A stretch of DNA of 64,000 bases from Zygaena filipendulae (GCA_907165275.2 OU015653.1:464001-528000); one strand, 5' to 3'. Positions 36,327 through 47,631 are shown, counted from the stretch's first letter. Made by a program: numbers and translations. Notes: generated by a model not told the origin, from the sequence alone.

Positions 36327-36525
36327 TCCTACTAACATTATAAATGTGATAGTGTGGATGTTTGGATGTTTGTTACTCAATCACGCAAAAACGGCTGAGC
36401 GGATTTGGATGAAATTTGGCATGCGCGTTTTCAGGGGTACAGAGAAGGACATAGGGTACTTTTTATCCTGGAACTCTCGCGGAAACTGCGAAATTATCGC
36501 GGGTGAAACCGCGGGGTACAGCTAG
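36327..36525 (+). repeat. Lep1-type Helitron copy, well preserved
   Basis: Starts TCCTACTAACATTATAAATG, contains CACGCAAAAACGGCTGAGCG, and ends CGGGTGAAACCGCGGGGTAC then AGCTAG. A second Helitron begins immediately after it. Confidence 0.75.
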
Positions 36526-36571
36526 TATTATAAATGTGAAAGTGTGGACGTTTGGATGTTTGGATGTTTGT

Positions 36572-37515
36572 TTAATTATATGGATGTTGTCTATGGTCCT
36601 CGATTGTTGATACGAACACAAAAAATGATCCAACGAGTGCAGAATGCATGCGCTAGATTCTGTTTTAATATTCCTCCCCGTGCACACGTAACTCCATATA
36701 TTAATTCTGCTGGTATCTTAAAAATGGCCTCACGGAGAAAACTACACTTCGCGTGTCTTTTGTTTGGAGTGGTGAAAAGTAAAGTACCTCCATACTTAAA
36801 CAAAAAGCTAAAATGGACCAGGGACGTGAGCTCGGCGTGTACCCGCTGGGCTAATGATTCGCTGGTAATCCCGCTCCACCGCACTACTGCCTTCCGCGGA
36901 AGCTTCAAGTACGCCGCGTCCAAGTGCTGGAACGACCTGCCGCCGCCTTTTCGTAAATTGCAAACACTAGGCACCTTTAAATTTAAATACAAGACTGTTT
37001 TACTCAAAATTCAAAAGGATTAAAATGACTTTCTTACCATTTTATTAAAACATGTTTTTAAAACCAGATCGCGAAATGGCATGAAAGGCGCGGTCGGCAT
37101 TGGTCAAGGGCGGGCCGGGCGGGGTGGTTGAGCGATTTGGTCCGGGGGTTATGGAGAAGCGTGTGTGCGGAATGAGTTTTTTATGTGTGTTTTTTTATGT
37201 TTTTTATGTTTTCGGAGTTGGCGTGGTGTCCGTGACCTTAACCAACTGGGCCCACGGAAGACCAGCGCTGTGGCTCGCACCCCGAGTCACAGCATCTATG
37301 CTGAGTGGGTCCATTTTACGCAGGCCACGACTTTTATGTATTTTGTATTCATTAAAATTTTATAGAATTATTTTTTTTATCGTTTAGAAGGTTTTTTTTT
37401 TGTTTGTTTAATATTTTATTACTTTTTTTTTATTATTGTTATATATTTTGTTGTTTTATGTCGTGGTGTGTAAGTAAATAAATATATTTCTATTCTATTC
37501 TATTCTATTCTATTC
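36572..37515 (+). mobile_element. 5'-truncated non-LTR retrotransposon with (TCTAT)n tail
   Basis: Carries the C-terminal end of a reverse-transcriptase polyprotein, a 3' untranslated region, and a 3' microsatellite (TCTAT)n at about 37490-37515, all inserted in a Helitron. The target duplication cannot be resolved because the tail runs into the flanking sequence. Confidence 0.7.
36580..37023 (+). pseudogene. C-terminal fragment of LINE reverse-transcriptase protein
   Basis: About 147 residues open from MDVVYGPRLLIRTQKMIQRV. MIQRVQNACARFCFNIPPRA and LKMASRRKLHFACLLFGVVK are typical of the region after the RT domain in Jockey/CR1-type LINEs, and FRGSFKYAASKCWNDLPPPF is the usual C-terminal 'S...WN.LP' block. 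The endonuclease and RT catalytic parts are absent, so it cannot act on its own. The frame is undamaged over the retained part, which suggests a fairly recent insertion. Confidence 0.75.
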
Positions 37516-37799
37516 TATTCTATTCTATTCTATTCAATCACGCAAAAACGGCTGAACGGATTTGGATGAAATTTGGCATGCACGTTGTCAGGTGTATATA
37601 GAGAAGGACATAGGGTATTTTTTAACCCGGAATTTCCGCGGGAACTTCGAATTTACCGTGGGTGAAACCGCGAGGCACAGCTAGTTTATAATATTTTGGC
37701 ATTGGGATTGTGTTTTTGGGACGCGCGTCATTGGCAAGGAATTTTGTTGGTCATAGTGAGTACGACCCGGTTTAAAATTTTAAATCTTCAATTTCCTTG

Positions 37800-38136
37800 G
37801 CTACTTAACTTATCATCATGAAATTTTGCATACACGCTATGAAGGGTACAGAGAAGGACAAAAGATACTTTTCATGCTAGGAGTCCCGCGGGAACTCTAA
37901 AATTAAATTGGGTTAAATCGCGGGGAATAATAATAATAACAATAAAAACCATTTATTGCCAAAAAAAAAAAATGTACAATAAGAGAACCTAAAATTATAT
38001 CGTAAGTATTATAATTAAAGGAATGGTTAAAAATTATCGTATTATACGAGGATCCAAATACGTTCAGCAGTTTTTGCGTGATTAAGAAACAAACATGGAT
38101 GTTTGTTACTTTCACATTTATAATATTAGTAGGATT
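37800..38136. repeat. Helitron fragments around a short A-rich insertion
   Basis: Plus-oriented GAAATTTTGCATACACGCTA ... GGAGTCCCGCGGGAACTC to about 37925, then (AAT)n and an A-run, then a minus-oriented end reaching TTATAATATTAGTAGGATTA. Confidence 0.45.
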
Positions 38137-38317
38137 ATCTTCAATGTAGTAAAGTCTTGGTTCGACTCTTGAATTTTGTACCACGTACATACCTACCTAC
38201 GTTAAAAAAGGAAAAAGTATGTTGCAAATCACATTGTTACCTACTAAATTGCGAATGTTGTTTCACACCTATTATTAGCGAATGGGCTTGTCTTATTAAT
38301 ATTCTCTTATTAATATA

Positions 38318-38370
38318 ATGCTTTGCCTGTAAGCAGTTGGTGTGCCAATAAAATAAATAAATAAATAAAA
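38318..38370 (+). repeat. LINE 3' tail
   Basis: TGCCTGTAAGCAGTTGGTGT GCCAATAAAATAAATAAATAAA, a common 3' terminus with (TAAA)n. From 38371 to 38916 nothing else is recognised. Confidence 0.55.
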
Positions 38371-38924
38371 TGTATAGGTATCTAAACTTTAACAGTCTTA
38401 TTTAATCCACAAACAGTGCTGCTTCGTTTTTGACCAGCTACGTCGACGGTGTTTAATATAGGTATAAGAGATGTAGGTATTCAAAGTCAAATATACTTTA
38501 TCAGCCTACTTACTAAAAATCGACTAATGTAAAGAAAGGACAGAGCAAAAGGCGGCCTAAATTGACATAGAGCTGTAGATGGAAATGAGAAGTGGGGAAG
38601 TGGGGACCCGAGTTTATATTTACCTAAACGTCGAAAAGTTATATACCTATACACATAAATTACTTAATTTTATTAAATTTAATTACAAGGATTAGTGCAA
38701 ATAAATTCCCATTCAGGCCTATCATTAAAGGTATACCATAGTTGGATAAAAATTCTACAATTCCTCACCAAAAGAAGTGGAATAGGTCCGAACTCCGATA
38801 ATAATTGGATATGAAGGTGCCGCACACGCGCCTGTGGCGTCAATATGTTTATACAATTTTCCGAACTAGTTAACGCGGCGCTTTGATGCAGCGCGCCACA
38901 CGGACCGACTTAGTGGGTTGTAAC

Positions 38925-39186
38925 TAAGGTTGTTACGGAGCTTCGACTCCGACTCCTAAAGGTCCGAACTTCCGACTTTATACACCACCTGTTCCGAATT
39001 CTGCTCCGACACTTTTGAATCGAGGTTTTTATCGGAGGTTTATGTAAGTATGGATGTTGATTATAACACGTTTTTCTTCTGCCATCTCCGACTCCAACTA
39101 AGATTCCGGTTCCGACTCCTACAAACCAAATTTAAAAACTCCGACTCCGACTTCGGTTCCGATGAACTACCGCCGTGACATCCCTA
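38925..39186. mobile_element. hAT MITE with TCCGAC-rich interior
   Basis: 262 bp beginning TAAGGTTGTTACGGAGCTTC and ending CGCCGTGACATCCCTA, with a perfect 8-bp duplication GTTGTAAC at 38917-38924 and 39187-39194. The interior is rich in ACTCCGACTCCG-type repeats in both halves. The TIR resembles the element at 31020-31627. There is no transposase. Confidence 0.85.
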
Positions 39187-39573
39187 GTTGTAACAAAAAC
39201 ACAATCTTCAACTCGCGCGCTCTGTATAATAATATCAGGTACATGCAGATCGCAGATTTGCCGTCGATGGCGCGTTGCTGACGTTAGAAGTACTTCGGCA
39301 AACACTAGCATCTCGGGAAGATTTTGTTTACTATATACAATGCGTGCTCTGCATGCTTACTTTTAGTTAACGTAAAATGCAAAATGTTTTTGGAGTATGC
39401 AACAAAAGCTTAAACACATTCCGCCGTCTCAAACTAAGAGCGCTTTCAGGAAGAATGATGGGAGTCGGGATACTATACTCATTTTTATGGTTACCCCACG
39501 CCTTGTCTTAGTAATAGAAAGGTATAGAAGGGTATAATATAGTATAGTAAGGGTAAGGGTAAAATATAATATA

Positions 39574-39800
39574 CTAGTTGTGCCCCGCGGTTTCACCCGC
39601 GTTAATTTCAGAGTTCCCACGGGGATTTCGGGATAAAAAGTACCCTATGTGTTAGCTTATACATCAGAATGTATAAGCTATATTATTGTAAAGTTTCATT
39701 TAAATCCATTCAGTAGTTTTTGCGTGAAAGAGTAACAATCATCCATCCATCCATCCATACATTCTTACAAACTTTCGCGTTTATAATATTAGTAGGGATA
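39574..39800 (-). repeat. Lep1-type Helitron copy
   Basis: Starts CTAGTTGTGCCCCGCGGTTT CACCCGCG and ends TTATAATATTAGTAGGGATA, with (ATCC)n near 39739-39757. A plus-oriented end follows at 39880-39965. Confidence 0.7.
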
Positions 39801-40119
39801 AGGGTAAACATACCTTTTAAAAAGTATTTCTTTTGGAAGATACAACTGTAAATTATATATTATACAATGGCAAGTGGCAACAGCCTGTCACGGGTACTTA
39901 TTGATATCCCGGAATTCCCGCGGGAACTGCAAAATTAACTGCGGGCAAAACCGCGGGAATAGCTAGTACTCGTGTTGTATACAACAAATACACATCATTC
40001 AAATATGCAAATAGTAAACCAATTTGAAAGAAATGTTCCGGCAATTCTAAGACATCTTTGTCTCAGTTAAAGCTAAATAAATTCCTTATTTATCCAGTCT
40101 CACCAATGTATCTATCACA

Positions 40120-40500
40120 TAGCTGCTCCCCGCGGTTTCACCCGCGTTAATTTCGGAGTTCCCGCGGAAATTCACAACAGAAAGTACCCTTTTTATGTCA
40201 TAGGGGGCAAACGGGCAAGTGGTACACCTGATGGTAAGTGATTACCGCCGCCCATAGACATCTGCAACACCAGAAGGCTTGCAGGTGCGTTGCTGACCTG
40301 GAATGGGGATGGGAACTGGCTTTCAAGTGGGGCTGCCGGAACACACCGTTCGGTGCTTGGCGACAGATTTGCAACTTGAAGGTGGTAGCTAGCCAGCCGG
40401 GCACTAGAGAGCGCCCTACCACCCTATATCCTCCTTTGTACCCCTGCCAACGTGTAGTGGGTATGCAAAAGGAGATTGAACCGTAATAATTATATGAGCT
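40120..40500 (-). repeat. Helitron end truncated by a minus-strand LINE 3' end
   Basis: 40120-40190 has CTGCTCCCCGCGGTTTCACC. It breaks at about 40195, where CATAGGGGGCAAACGGGCAA begins. The complement of that is the common lepidopteran LINE terminus also found in plus orientation at 48440-48718. The LINE part contains GTGATTACCGCCGCCCATAG. Confidence 0.6.
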
Positions 40501-40555
40501 CCGTCCCAAACCTTTACGTGGATGACTTCTTTTAACGATATCATTATAATGGGTA

Positions 40556-40752
40556 CTTCGCGGGTTTACCCTCGGTAATTTCGGAGTTCCCGCGGGAATT
40601 CCAGATTACAATATAACCTTTAGTACTCAGGGATAGTGCAGCTTTATAATGGTGAAAGAATTTTTGAAATCGGCCTAGTAGTTTTTGAATTAAATTGTAA
40701 CAAACAAACAAACAAAAAATCAAATCTTTCCTCTTTATAATATTACGAGTAG
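40556..40752 (-). repeat. Lep1-type Helitron copy
   Basis: TTCGCGGGTTTACCCTCGGT, CGGAGTTCCCGCGGGAATTC, then CAAACAAACAAA and TTTATAATATTACGAGTAGT. Confidence 0.6.
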
Positions 40753-41651
40753 TATAGATAGAGATCATCTCTAGACAGATAACAACGTCAATAAGTTGTA
40801 ATTAACTATGAGAAGCATCAATTCGATATTGGTAATAAACAAAAGAAAAGCTGTAAAAATTGTTTACGGTTTATATCAGACGTCTCCCGTCGGCCGCCGC
40901 GCCGCCCGCGCCGCCCGCCCGCCCAGAAGGCGTAAACTTTGATGGGCGCGGATACTATGATACACAGCCAATGACCTGCGGGAGGCAATCGAGATAATGC
41001 CTCCAAGACAATAACTCCAACATTGTAACGCAGTAAAAACGAGACATTATTCTGTTACAGCAAATATTGATGCTCTAAGCAATTAGGTCGAAAGCATAAC
41101 AGCTGTTTGTTTTGTATTTTTTGTTCCACTTACACAAAGTAAATAATACTTTATTTACAGTTAATAATGAAGAAATGTTTTATATGATTTTTTTATTGAA
41201 ACTTCATTCATTTGTTGCAAATAACCATAAATAAAATATTACCTTCGTTATATTTGTATAGTAAGAGAAAGAAAATAAAATCCAAGGCAAAAAATTCCAG
41301 CTTAATTCAATTCAAGTGAAAAAAGTGTCTAGACTGATTAATAATATCTTTCTAAAAGAATCATTCTTTTTGTAAGACGCACTTCGGATAACTAGTCCGA
41401 TAAAACGTTCATAAGTCAATAGGATCAAGGTTGGTCAGACGTTTTGAGACATCAAACACAGTTTTACTGAAGATACTCGTATATAATATCTTGTACCTAC
41501 TATGCCAAGTCACTTTACAACTGGTAATATTGAAGAGTTTTTTATATCTGTCTTCATTATGTTCCATTGAAGGAGACTGTGAAAAATTTCAAGAAAATAT
41601 CTGGTGGCGCCAGTAAACGTTTATTTGTGTTTTTTATTTATTATTTTAAAA

Positions 41652-42133
41652 CACTCGTCGGTTGACTATTATAATAAAACCGATGTTTGTTTCGTCGTAT
41701 ATTTTGAGGGTCAATATGTACCTTAATTCGGCGCTGTCCTTCCTCTATGTGTGAACCACGGCTCAGAGGACAGAGTTACTGGCACATAAGAAAGCCATTT
41801 ATTATTTGTCAAGATTAGTTTAAATTTGTTTGGAACGTGTGTGGAAAAATTATTGATTGTCTGAATTCTATTCTGTTCTGTGGTTTTTGGTGAAGAACCT
41901 CGCTCTCCGGATATGGAGCGATTTTTATTTTATTATGTGATTTTCCTTCATCATCTTTCTGAATATTTAAATAACAGCAGCTGCTCCGCGTGTGTATTTT
42001 TGTGGACATTTTACCGTGCCGTGGTTCCTGAAGGACCTCTCGCAGTGTCCGTGGGAGGGAAGCCAGGAAGGAGTATTACCCCGGGATTGCGAGGTAACAA
42101 GCTTCGATAATTATTTTATTTAACCGACGAGTG
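41652..42133. mobile_element. 482-bp inverted-repeat element, 5-bp duplication
   Basis: Starts CACTCGTCGGTT and ends AACCGACGAGTG, perfect 12-base inverted ends, with TAAAA at 41647-41651 and TAAAA at 42134-42138. The interior has a 76-codon plus-strand open frame (41880-42110) of no recognised family. The superfamily is not clear: a CAC start and 5-bp duplication recall Transib, but the terminal sequence is not the usual one. Confidence 0.65.
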
Positions 42134-42261
42134 TAAAAGAGACATCCAGGCCGTGCGTATACAGTCCACTATTAAGAGTTGCTGGCGTTGCCAACGACTC
42201 CGTTATTTTTCATCTCCATTTGGTCCATTTTTAGTCCAATATCCTTATCTGTATCTGTACC

Positions 42262-42686
42262 TACTAATAAATAAAAATTAAGTGTCTGTTTGTGATTCCA
42301 AATTTACAACTTTTTACTAAATTTATAGAAGAAGAAGAAGAAGAAGAAAATACATTTATTTCAGCACAACACACAAGAAAAATAAACAAACATCAACAGT
42401 GCCTAATCTAAAGAAACATCTTTTATAGATATGAAAGTATATATACGGTACCTACATAAAAAAAAAAACAACTTAAAAAAAATTCTCTGTCTGTCTGTCG
42501 GTCTATCTGTCTGTCTGTTTGTTCCGGCTAATGTCTGAAAAGGGCTGGACCGATTTTAACGTGACTTTCACGGGTAGATAGCTGATATTATAAAAAGTAA
42601 CTTAGGCTATAACTTTTAATTTAGAAAAAATGGTTCCTGCGGGAATTCAGAAACTCACGCGGGTGAAACCGCTGGGCAAAGTTAGT
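42262..42686 (+). repeat. Lep1-type Helitron copy with internal insertion
   Basis: Begins CTACTAATAAATAAAAATTA AGTGTCTG and ends CGCGGGTGAAACCGCTGGGC then AAAGTTAG. A (GAA)n run near 42329-42350 opens a foreign stretch to about 42450, after which the Helitron resumes. Confidence 0.6.
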
Positions 42687-42799
42687 GCATAAACCGTTTC
42701 AGTATCATCGTATCTAATTAAATTTAAGTATAAAGTCACTCAGAAATATTATAAAAAGCTTTTGAAACGAGTACCTATTACGTTCAGAAAGTATTTTGT

Positions 42800-43070
42800 T
42801 GGCTATTTTTTTTTTAGCCCGTCTTGTAGATTAATATTTTTTTTTCTATTTATTTTTTTGAGTTGAAATTTCGCGTGACGTCACTAACCAGTGCAGTTTG
42901 TATGGCGGTTTTAGCGGTTAGTGACGTCACGAGCCCCCCCTAAACTTTAATTAGCTTCTTCTCTGTGTATTTTTCATTTATTTGGAAAATAAAAAAAATA
43001 CGTGACTGATGTTTTTTAATTTGGTAACTGACGCACTAATTATTATTTTGATTTTCAAAAGTCGTCAACA
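42800..43070. mobile_element. MITE with paired TGACGTCA motifs, copy 2
   Basis: Same family as 26371-26650. Ends TTTTAGCCCGTCTTGTAGAT and GGTAACTGACGCACTAATTA; the core has CGTGACGTCACTAACC and GGTTAGTGACGTCACG as an inverted pair. Confidence 0.65.
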
Positions 43071-43183
43071 TCTTATATTATGTAAATTACGATAATAAAA
43101 CGCGATAATCTAAAAACTTTAAAAATCGTCAACTGTATCAATTATACATTTACTTCGATAACAAAAGAGCAAAGTGCAGTTAC

Positions 43184-43295
43184 CTGAGATCGTCCCGTGG
43201 TCTCACCAAGTTGGCTCGATGCTTCTCCTCGGGGCGTCCCTGGTAATCCTCAGACACACAGTTGAGGCAAGCCAGTTCCCAACAATTACAAGCTT
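43184..43295 (-). CDS. Possible isolated exon, unidentified
   Basis: On the minus strand a CAG acceptor at about 43296 and a good donor (CAG|GTAACT) at 43184 bound 112 nt with an open frame reading CNCWELACLNCVSEDYQGRP and then EEKHRANLVRPRDDLR. The end resembles repeats of insect proteins with RPxDNLxxEG motifs, but this is weak. Another frame is also open, and no partner exon was found. It may be chance. Confidence 0.25.
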
Positions 43296-44200
43296 CTGCA
43301 CGTGTTTAATGGACCATATAATTTTATACGCGCGATACGAGCAATTTTCAAACACACACGTTCGTACCCGCTGATTCCAAATTCAAAAGAGATCATTCGT
43401 TGTTACGTCATTTGTGATTTGCCTAACTGACAGTTACGTTTCGTAACACGAACATTCCTATTACAAAGATTGTACAACATCCCTAATGGGTTATGGTCAT
43501 AGTGAATAAGAGCCCATCTGTCAGGCAGGAGCAGTGCAGCGGAGTCGGTTCGGATGAAAGCGCTGGGGCAGGTCGAGCGAGCGAAACGAGCGCGCGGAGC
43601 AAAGTCGAAATAAAACGCAACGAGTGCACTCCACAATGGCACTTGTTGCGTCCGATCCACATCGCCGCTGCAACACCGGAGAGTCATAGAGCTCTGACCT
43701 TTTTTTTTCTCTACAAGAAGCGACTCCTTTATTATTATTTACAAGTGACTTTTTTCGAGTGCATTGTTGAACATTGTCACTTACCGGGGATGTTGTTGAA
43801 CAGAAGTTCAGTTATTGCAATGGTTTCTTTTCGTTTCGATTTCTTTTTGTCAGTAGGTAAGTATATTATATCTAGGTACCTAACTACGCTTCCGCGAAAC
43901 CTTTTTAAAACGAATTGGATTATTACAAAACGGAATGAAGGCTTTTGTTTTTCTATTATTGTAATTATACGCTCGTGCAATAATTTTACAGGATGTTATC
44001 TAATTAAGCTATCTTTATATGTGACTAGTTGTTCGGATCCCACTAGAGTTTTCCCGCGCCGCGCGCCGATCAGCCTGAGAGCCTATAAATCTCACTTACT
44101 AACACCTTAATTTGTAGTTAAACATTGTTAGAGCACTCGTTTACAACTACCGAGTCCCATTTACAACCGACAAAACGTGAACATCTTTGGTCCTTCACTA

Positions 44201-44402
44201 CATAGTAGGAATAATACAAAGTCTCATCCCGCTGTCTGTCTGTCCCTATGTAGGCTTAGATCTTTAAAACTACGCAACGGATTTTGATGCGGTTTATTTT
44301 AAAAGATAGAGTGATTCAAGATGTAGGTTTATACGTAGTTTATCCTGGAATTCCCACATGAACTCTTAAATTATCGCGGGTGAAACCACGGGGATCAGCT
44401 AG
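44201..44402 (+). repeat. Lep1-type Helitron copy
   Basis: Starts CTACATAGTAGGAATAATAC and ends GGTGAAACCACGGGGATCAG then CTAG. A truncated second copy follows at 44403-44580 (TATGCGAAAGTGAGTTTATT to AAACCTCGGAGAA). From 43300 to 44200 nothing is recognised beyond a repeat end near 43480-43515. Confidence 0.65.
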
Positions 44403-45319
44403 TAATATTGTATATGCGAAAGTGAGTTTATTTGTTTGTTGTTTTGTTTGTTATGCTTTCAGCGTTCACGCCTTAGCTATACTTAACCAATCATTATGAA
44501 ATTTTGCGTACACGCTGTCAAAGGTACAGAAAAAGACATTTCGAAATCAATGCGGTTTAAACCTCGGAGAATATTTAGTTGTGAAAATAATATCTGTTTC
44601 ATATAATTTTAGCATTAATGACTAGTTCAACTACTTTTGATTCGATACGATCGTGCGCGTTTGATTGAAATTTCCCAAAGGAACGTCAAAATTAACGGTG
44701 ACCAACTAAAATAATAGAAACCAAATTATACCAACAAACTCGAATAGCGAAATTAGAAATTAAAGCCACCAGTCAAAGATGGGTACAGATGGGTAAACTT
44801 TGGTTAAAGCAAAGGCACAAAGAAATAATAGGTACTTAGAATAGTCACCAAGTAGACTGGGACGTAAGAAAATGGTGTTTAAGGAGTGAAGTCCGAAGTA
44901 ATAGCAGGTCCCGAGGTGATGACGCATTTCTTGTCGTGGAAGCGTCTCCGTTGGCAATTTAACTTGTTCCCACTAAAGCAACTAAAGAGCGAACTCAATC
45001 TAAGTTGGTATCAAAGAATTTTTACTGCTCGCAAACTATCTTGAGGTTCCCTTCTATCACCGCGACTTACTTTATAATTATCTGCGGTGTTTGTTCTTTG
45101 AAGTACCTATAGTGGTGAAACTATCCGTCTTTGCAGAGTGACTAAATTGTAAACTAAAACTGTTGAGAAATGAATCCAATAAAAGTATAATATATATAAC
45201 ATCAAAGAATAGAACGAGATAAAACATCGACATACGTAAAGCCCGCCATTAGTTACGGTGATTTTCGGTTTGCAAAAAAAGATTTTCAAAAACATTTGAT
45301 TTGAAACCTTTCGACACAA

Positions 45320-45482
45320 TTTTTTGTTACAATTCAACTCGAAAAATTACGGGACCGATTTCAAAAATTCTTTGACCATTAGAATGCTACATTATCCCTG
45401 AGTAACACAGACTAAATTGTAATCCGAAATTCCAGCGGGAACTCTGAAATTACCACGGGTGAATCCGCAGGGAACTGCTAGT
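45320..45482 (+). repeat. Lep1-type Helitron copy
   Basis: TTTTTGTTACAATTCAACTC through TTCCAGCGGGAACTCTGAAA to CCGCAGGGAACTGCTAG. The stretch 44600-45300 before it has no recognised feature. Confidence 0.6.
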
Positions 45483-45607
45483 AGTGTATATAAATACGTA
45501 CGGATTACAATAAATGTTTGTTTGTTATGCTTTTACACCTTAATTAGGTACCTACTCAACCGAATATCATAAATCTTTACATACACGTTATCAGGAGTAC
45601 AGGAAAG

Positions 45608-46045
45608 AACTTTTTAATACAGTTGCTCAAAAAGTGGCGTATTGCAGGGACGTTTAGCGTTCGGGATGTGGGCTATTACATACTCGAGCTTTTTGTTTAC
45701 CTTTCCCGAACTCGTGCGTTCTCTTTGCCAACTGTCAAAAATGGCGACACGACTTTGACACACTTTTTGCATTGCGAAACGTAGGTTTCGCATTACTAAT
45801 ACGACTAGCGCCATCTCTTGATCACAGTTGGAACTTAGTTGAGTTTGTTGTGTTTTTGATATTTTCTTAAATTGCTTAATTTTTTCGTAACTGTATTAAA
45901 AATAGTTGTTCAGTACACGTGCGGAACCGTCATTGCAACTAGTTCCGACTGTCAACCCTCACCTTTCGGCTGCGCCTCGGCTCGGGTAGACATTTGTCGG
46001 AACTCTTTGCAATGACAGGCTTTCCGCACTTATAATGAAATATAC
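45608..46045 (-). repeat. Double-palindrome repeat, copy 3
   Basis: Reverse orientation, from AACTTTTTAATACAGTTGCT to CGCACTTATAATGAAATATA. Its 66-codon frame (45614-45814, minus) has exactly the same translation as that of copy 1, so the two are very young or under constraint. Confidence 0.75.
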
Positions 46046-46426
46046 TATACTATCTCCGAATTACCGCGGGAATTTTTTTGAACAGGTGGCACTAGTTTGA
46101 CAGCTTTAAAAATAAAGCAGGTATGTATAGTTGTTGACAATAGATTGGCCTTTTCAGAGGTCTACACAGCCTGTCGTGTAACGAAAGGCTCCCGTTCCGT
46201 GCCGATGGTATCCAATTAGTACCTACTCAGATGATGCAACATCGGAATAAAACTGTGAAATCGTGACCGACATTCGATGCTCATGATAGGGTAGGTACCG
46301 ATTTGAGAAAGAAAAAGTAAACAGATTTCGTCTTCCAAATTTTAATTGAGTGACTATGAAACTTAGTTTTTTCAAAGTCAAAGTCAAATCATTTATTAAA
46401 ATTTGACCCATAATGTGGCTCTTTTA

Positions 46427-46659
46427 CGGCCGCACTCAGAGTCGACTTTAATGATTGCTTAGTTAAGTATAGATTTTTAAAACAAAACTGCCGCAATCAG
46501 ACAAGTTTAATAAATTGATGTTAATTGACATTTAACTAATTAAGTTACATCTCATTAAATGTCAACATTAATTTACTGAACGTCTCTGATTGCGGCAATA
46601 TTGTTTTAAAAATCTATACTTAACTAAGTAATCATTAAAGTCGACTCTGAGTGCGGCCG
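46427..46659. mobile_element. Fold-back MITE, PIF/Harbinger-like, copy 4
   Basis: 233 bp starting CGGCCGCACTCAGAGTCGAC and ending CGACTCTGAGTGCGGCCG, with TTA at 46424-46426 and TTA at 46660-46662. The central spacer is inverted relative to copies 1-3, so it inserted in the other orientation. Confidence 0.88.
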
Positions 46660-46723
46660 TTAGACGTCAATAAAGTTACATTTATTACTAATATACTAAT
46701 TTACATTTAAATATATAATTACT

Positions 46724-46870
46724 AGCTGTTCTCCGCGGTTTCACTCACGTTTATTCAGAGTTCCCGCTAGAATTCCGGTATTGAAAGGAACAAATGTCCT
46801 TCGCTGTACCCTTGACATCGTGTACGCAAAGTTTCATGACGATCGGTTGATTAGTTAAAGCATTACTTGT
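46724..46870 (-). repeat. Helitron fragment
   Basis: CTAGCTGTTCTCCGCGGTTT CACTCACG, then TTGACATCGTGTACGCAAAG. It sits close to the MITE. From 46871 to 47500 no feature is recognised. Confidence 0.55.
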
Positions 46871-47504
46871 AAGGATCAATTCCTCTTCAGTGGTAAGTAG
46901 ATACACATACCTAGTTATAGTTTTATGATATCGATGTCACTATTGTTTAAAATTCATATTACCCATATATACTCGTACTTCTAGTTACGGAATCCTTCAA
47001 AGGCAATAGGGAACAATGGGCGGAACTGTGCCAAAGTTTGTTGAAAGTTGAAAGTCTTCGGGGTTTGTTCAAACGCTTTAATACTTCCATTAGCCATTGC
47101 CTTCCTCTTTGCGGCATATATATGTAAGGCTGAAAGACGTCGAAGGGTAATGGGATGCGGGCAGGGTTGCTAAATGCCAGCCAAATCATGCTTCAACAAA
47201 ATACATTTTCACTTTTGATGTTAAAGATCTAAGTGGACTAAAATGACTTTATAATCACTACGTGTTGTATGCTTTCTTGTATTACAGTAATTGTAGCTAT
47301 TGTTTACGATAATCTTCGGGTTGCCTCCTTACTCGGGCTGCTTACTTACAACCTCTTGGTTGCCAATTTACCACTTCTTTTGGCAACTTTTTCTAGTTTA
47401 ATTATTTTATAATGTCAGTATTTTCAAATCATTGCAATCAAAGTAAAAAACAATGTCTCAATGAGTATCTATATCTATGTAAGTTTTTATCTAAATATAT
47501 ATCG

Positions 47505-47631
47505 TAAATGCACCGCCAAGTGAGCTCTCTGTACTACCTGAAGGTTGACTGGCAGAGAATGCCACTGTGGCATTAAGTCCGCCTTTTGTACCATGATGTG
47601 CATAAAGTTTAAATAAATAAATAAATAAATG
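47505..47631 (+). repeat. LINE 3' end with (AAAT)n tail
   Basis: GTGGCATTAAGTCCGCCTTT TGTACCATGATGTGCATAAA then (TAAA)n. Related ends are at 3082-3175 and 15605-15692. The stretch 47640-48430 after it shows nothing recognisable. Confidence 0.65.

Larger units (their letters stand above)
36526..37684 (+). repeat. Lep1-type Helitron split by a LINE insertion
   Basis: The left piece (TATTATAAATGTGAAAGTGT, to about 36572) and right piece (AATCACGCAAAAACGGCTGA, from about 37516 to the CTAG at 37681-37684) are continuous with each other when compared with the intact copy at 36327-36525. The 944 bases between them are a truncated LINE. Confidence 0.75.

Noticed and set aside
36047..36343. 98-codon plus-strand frame (METCCGSGYKNLM...)
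   Set aside because: No recognised domain, runs into a Helitron start, and the opposite strand is also partly open; no support as a gene.
40198..40509. Overlapping open frames on both strands
   Set aside because: They lie in a LINE 3' end that recurs at 48440-48718; neither frame has the catalytic part of a reverse transcriptase.
43493..44110. 205-codon plus-strand frame
   Set aside because: Starts in a repeat fragment, no domain recognised, composition typical of random AT-rich frames, no splice context.
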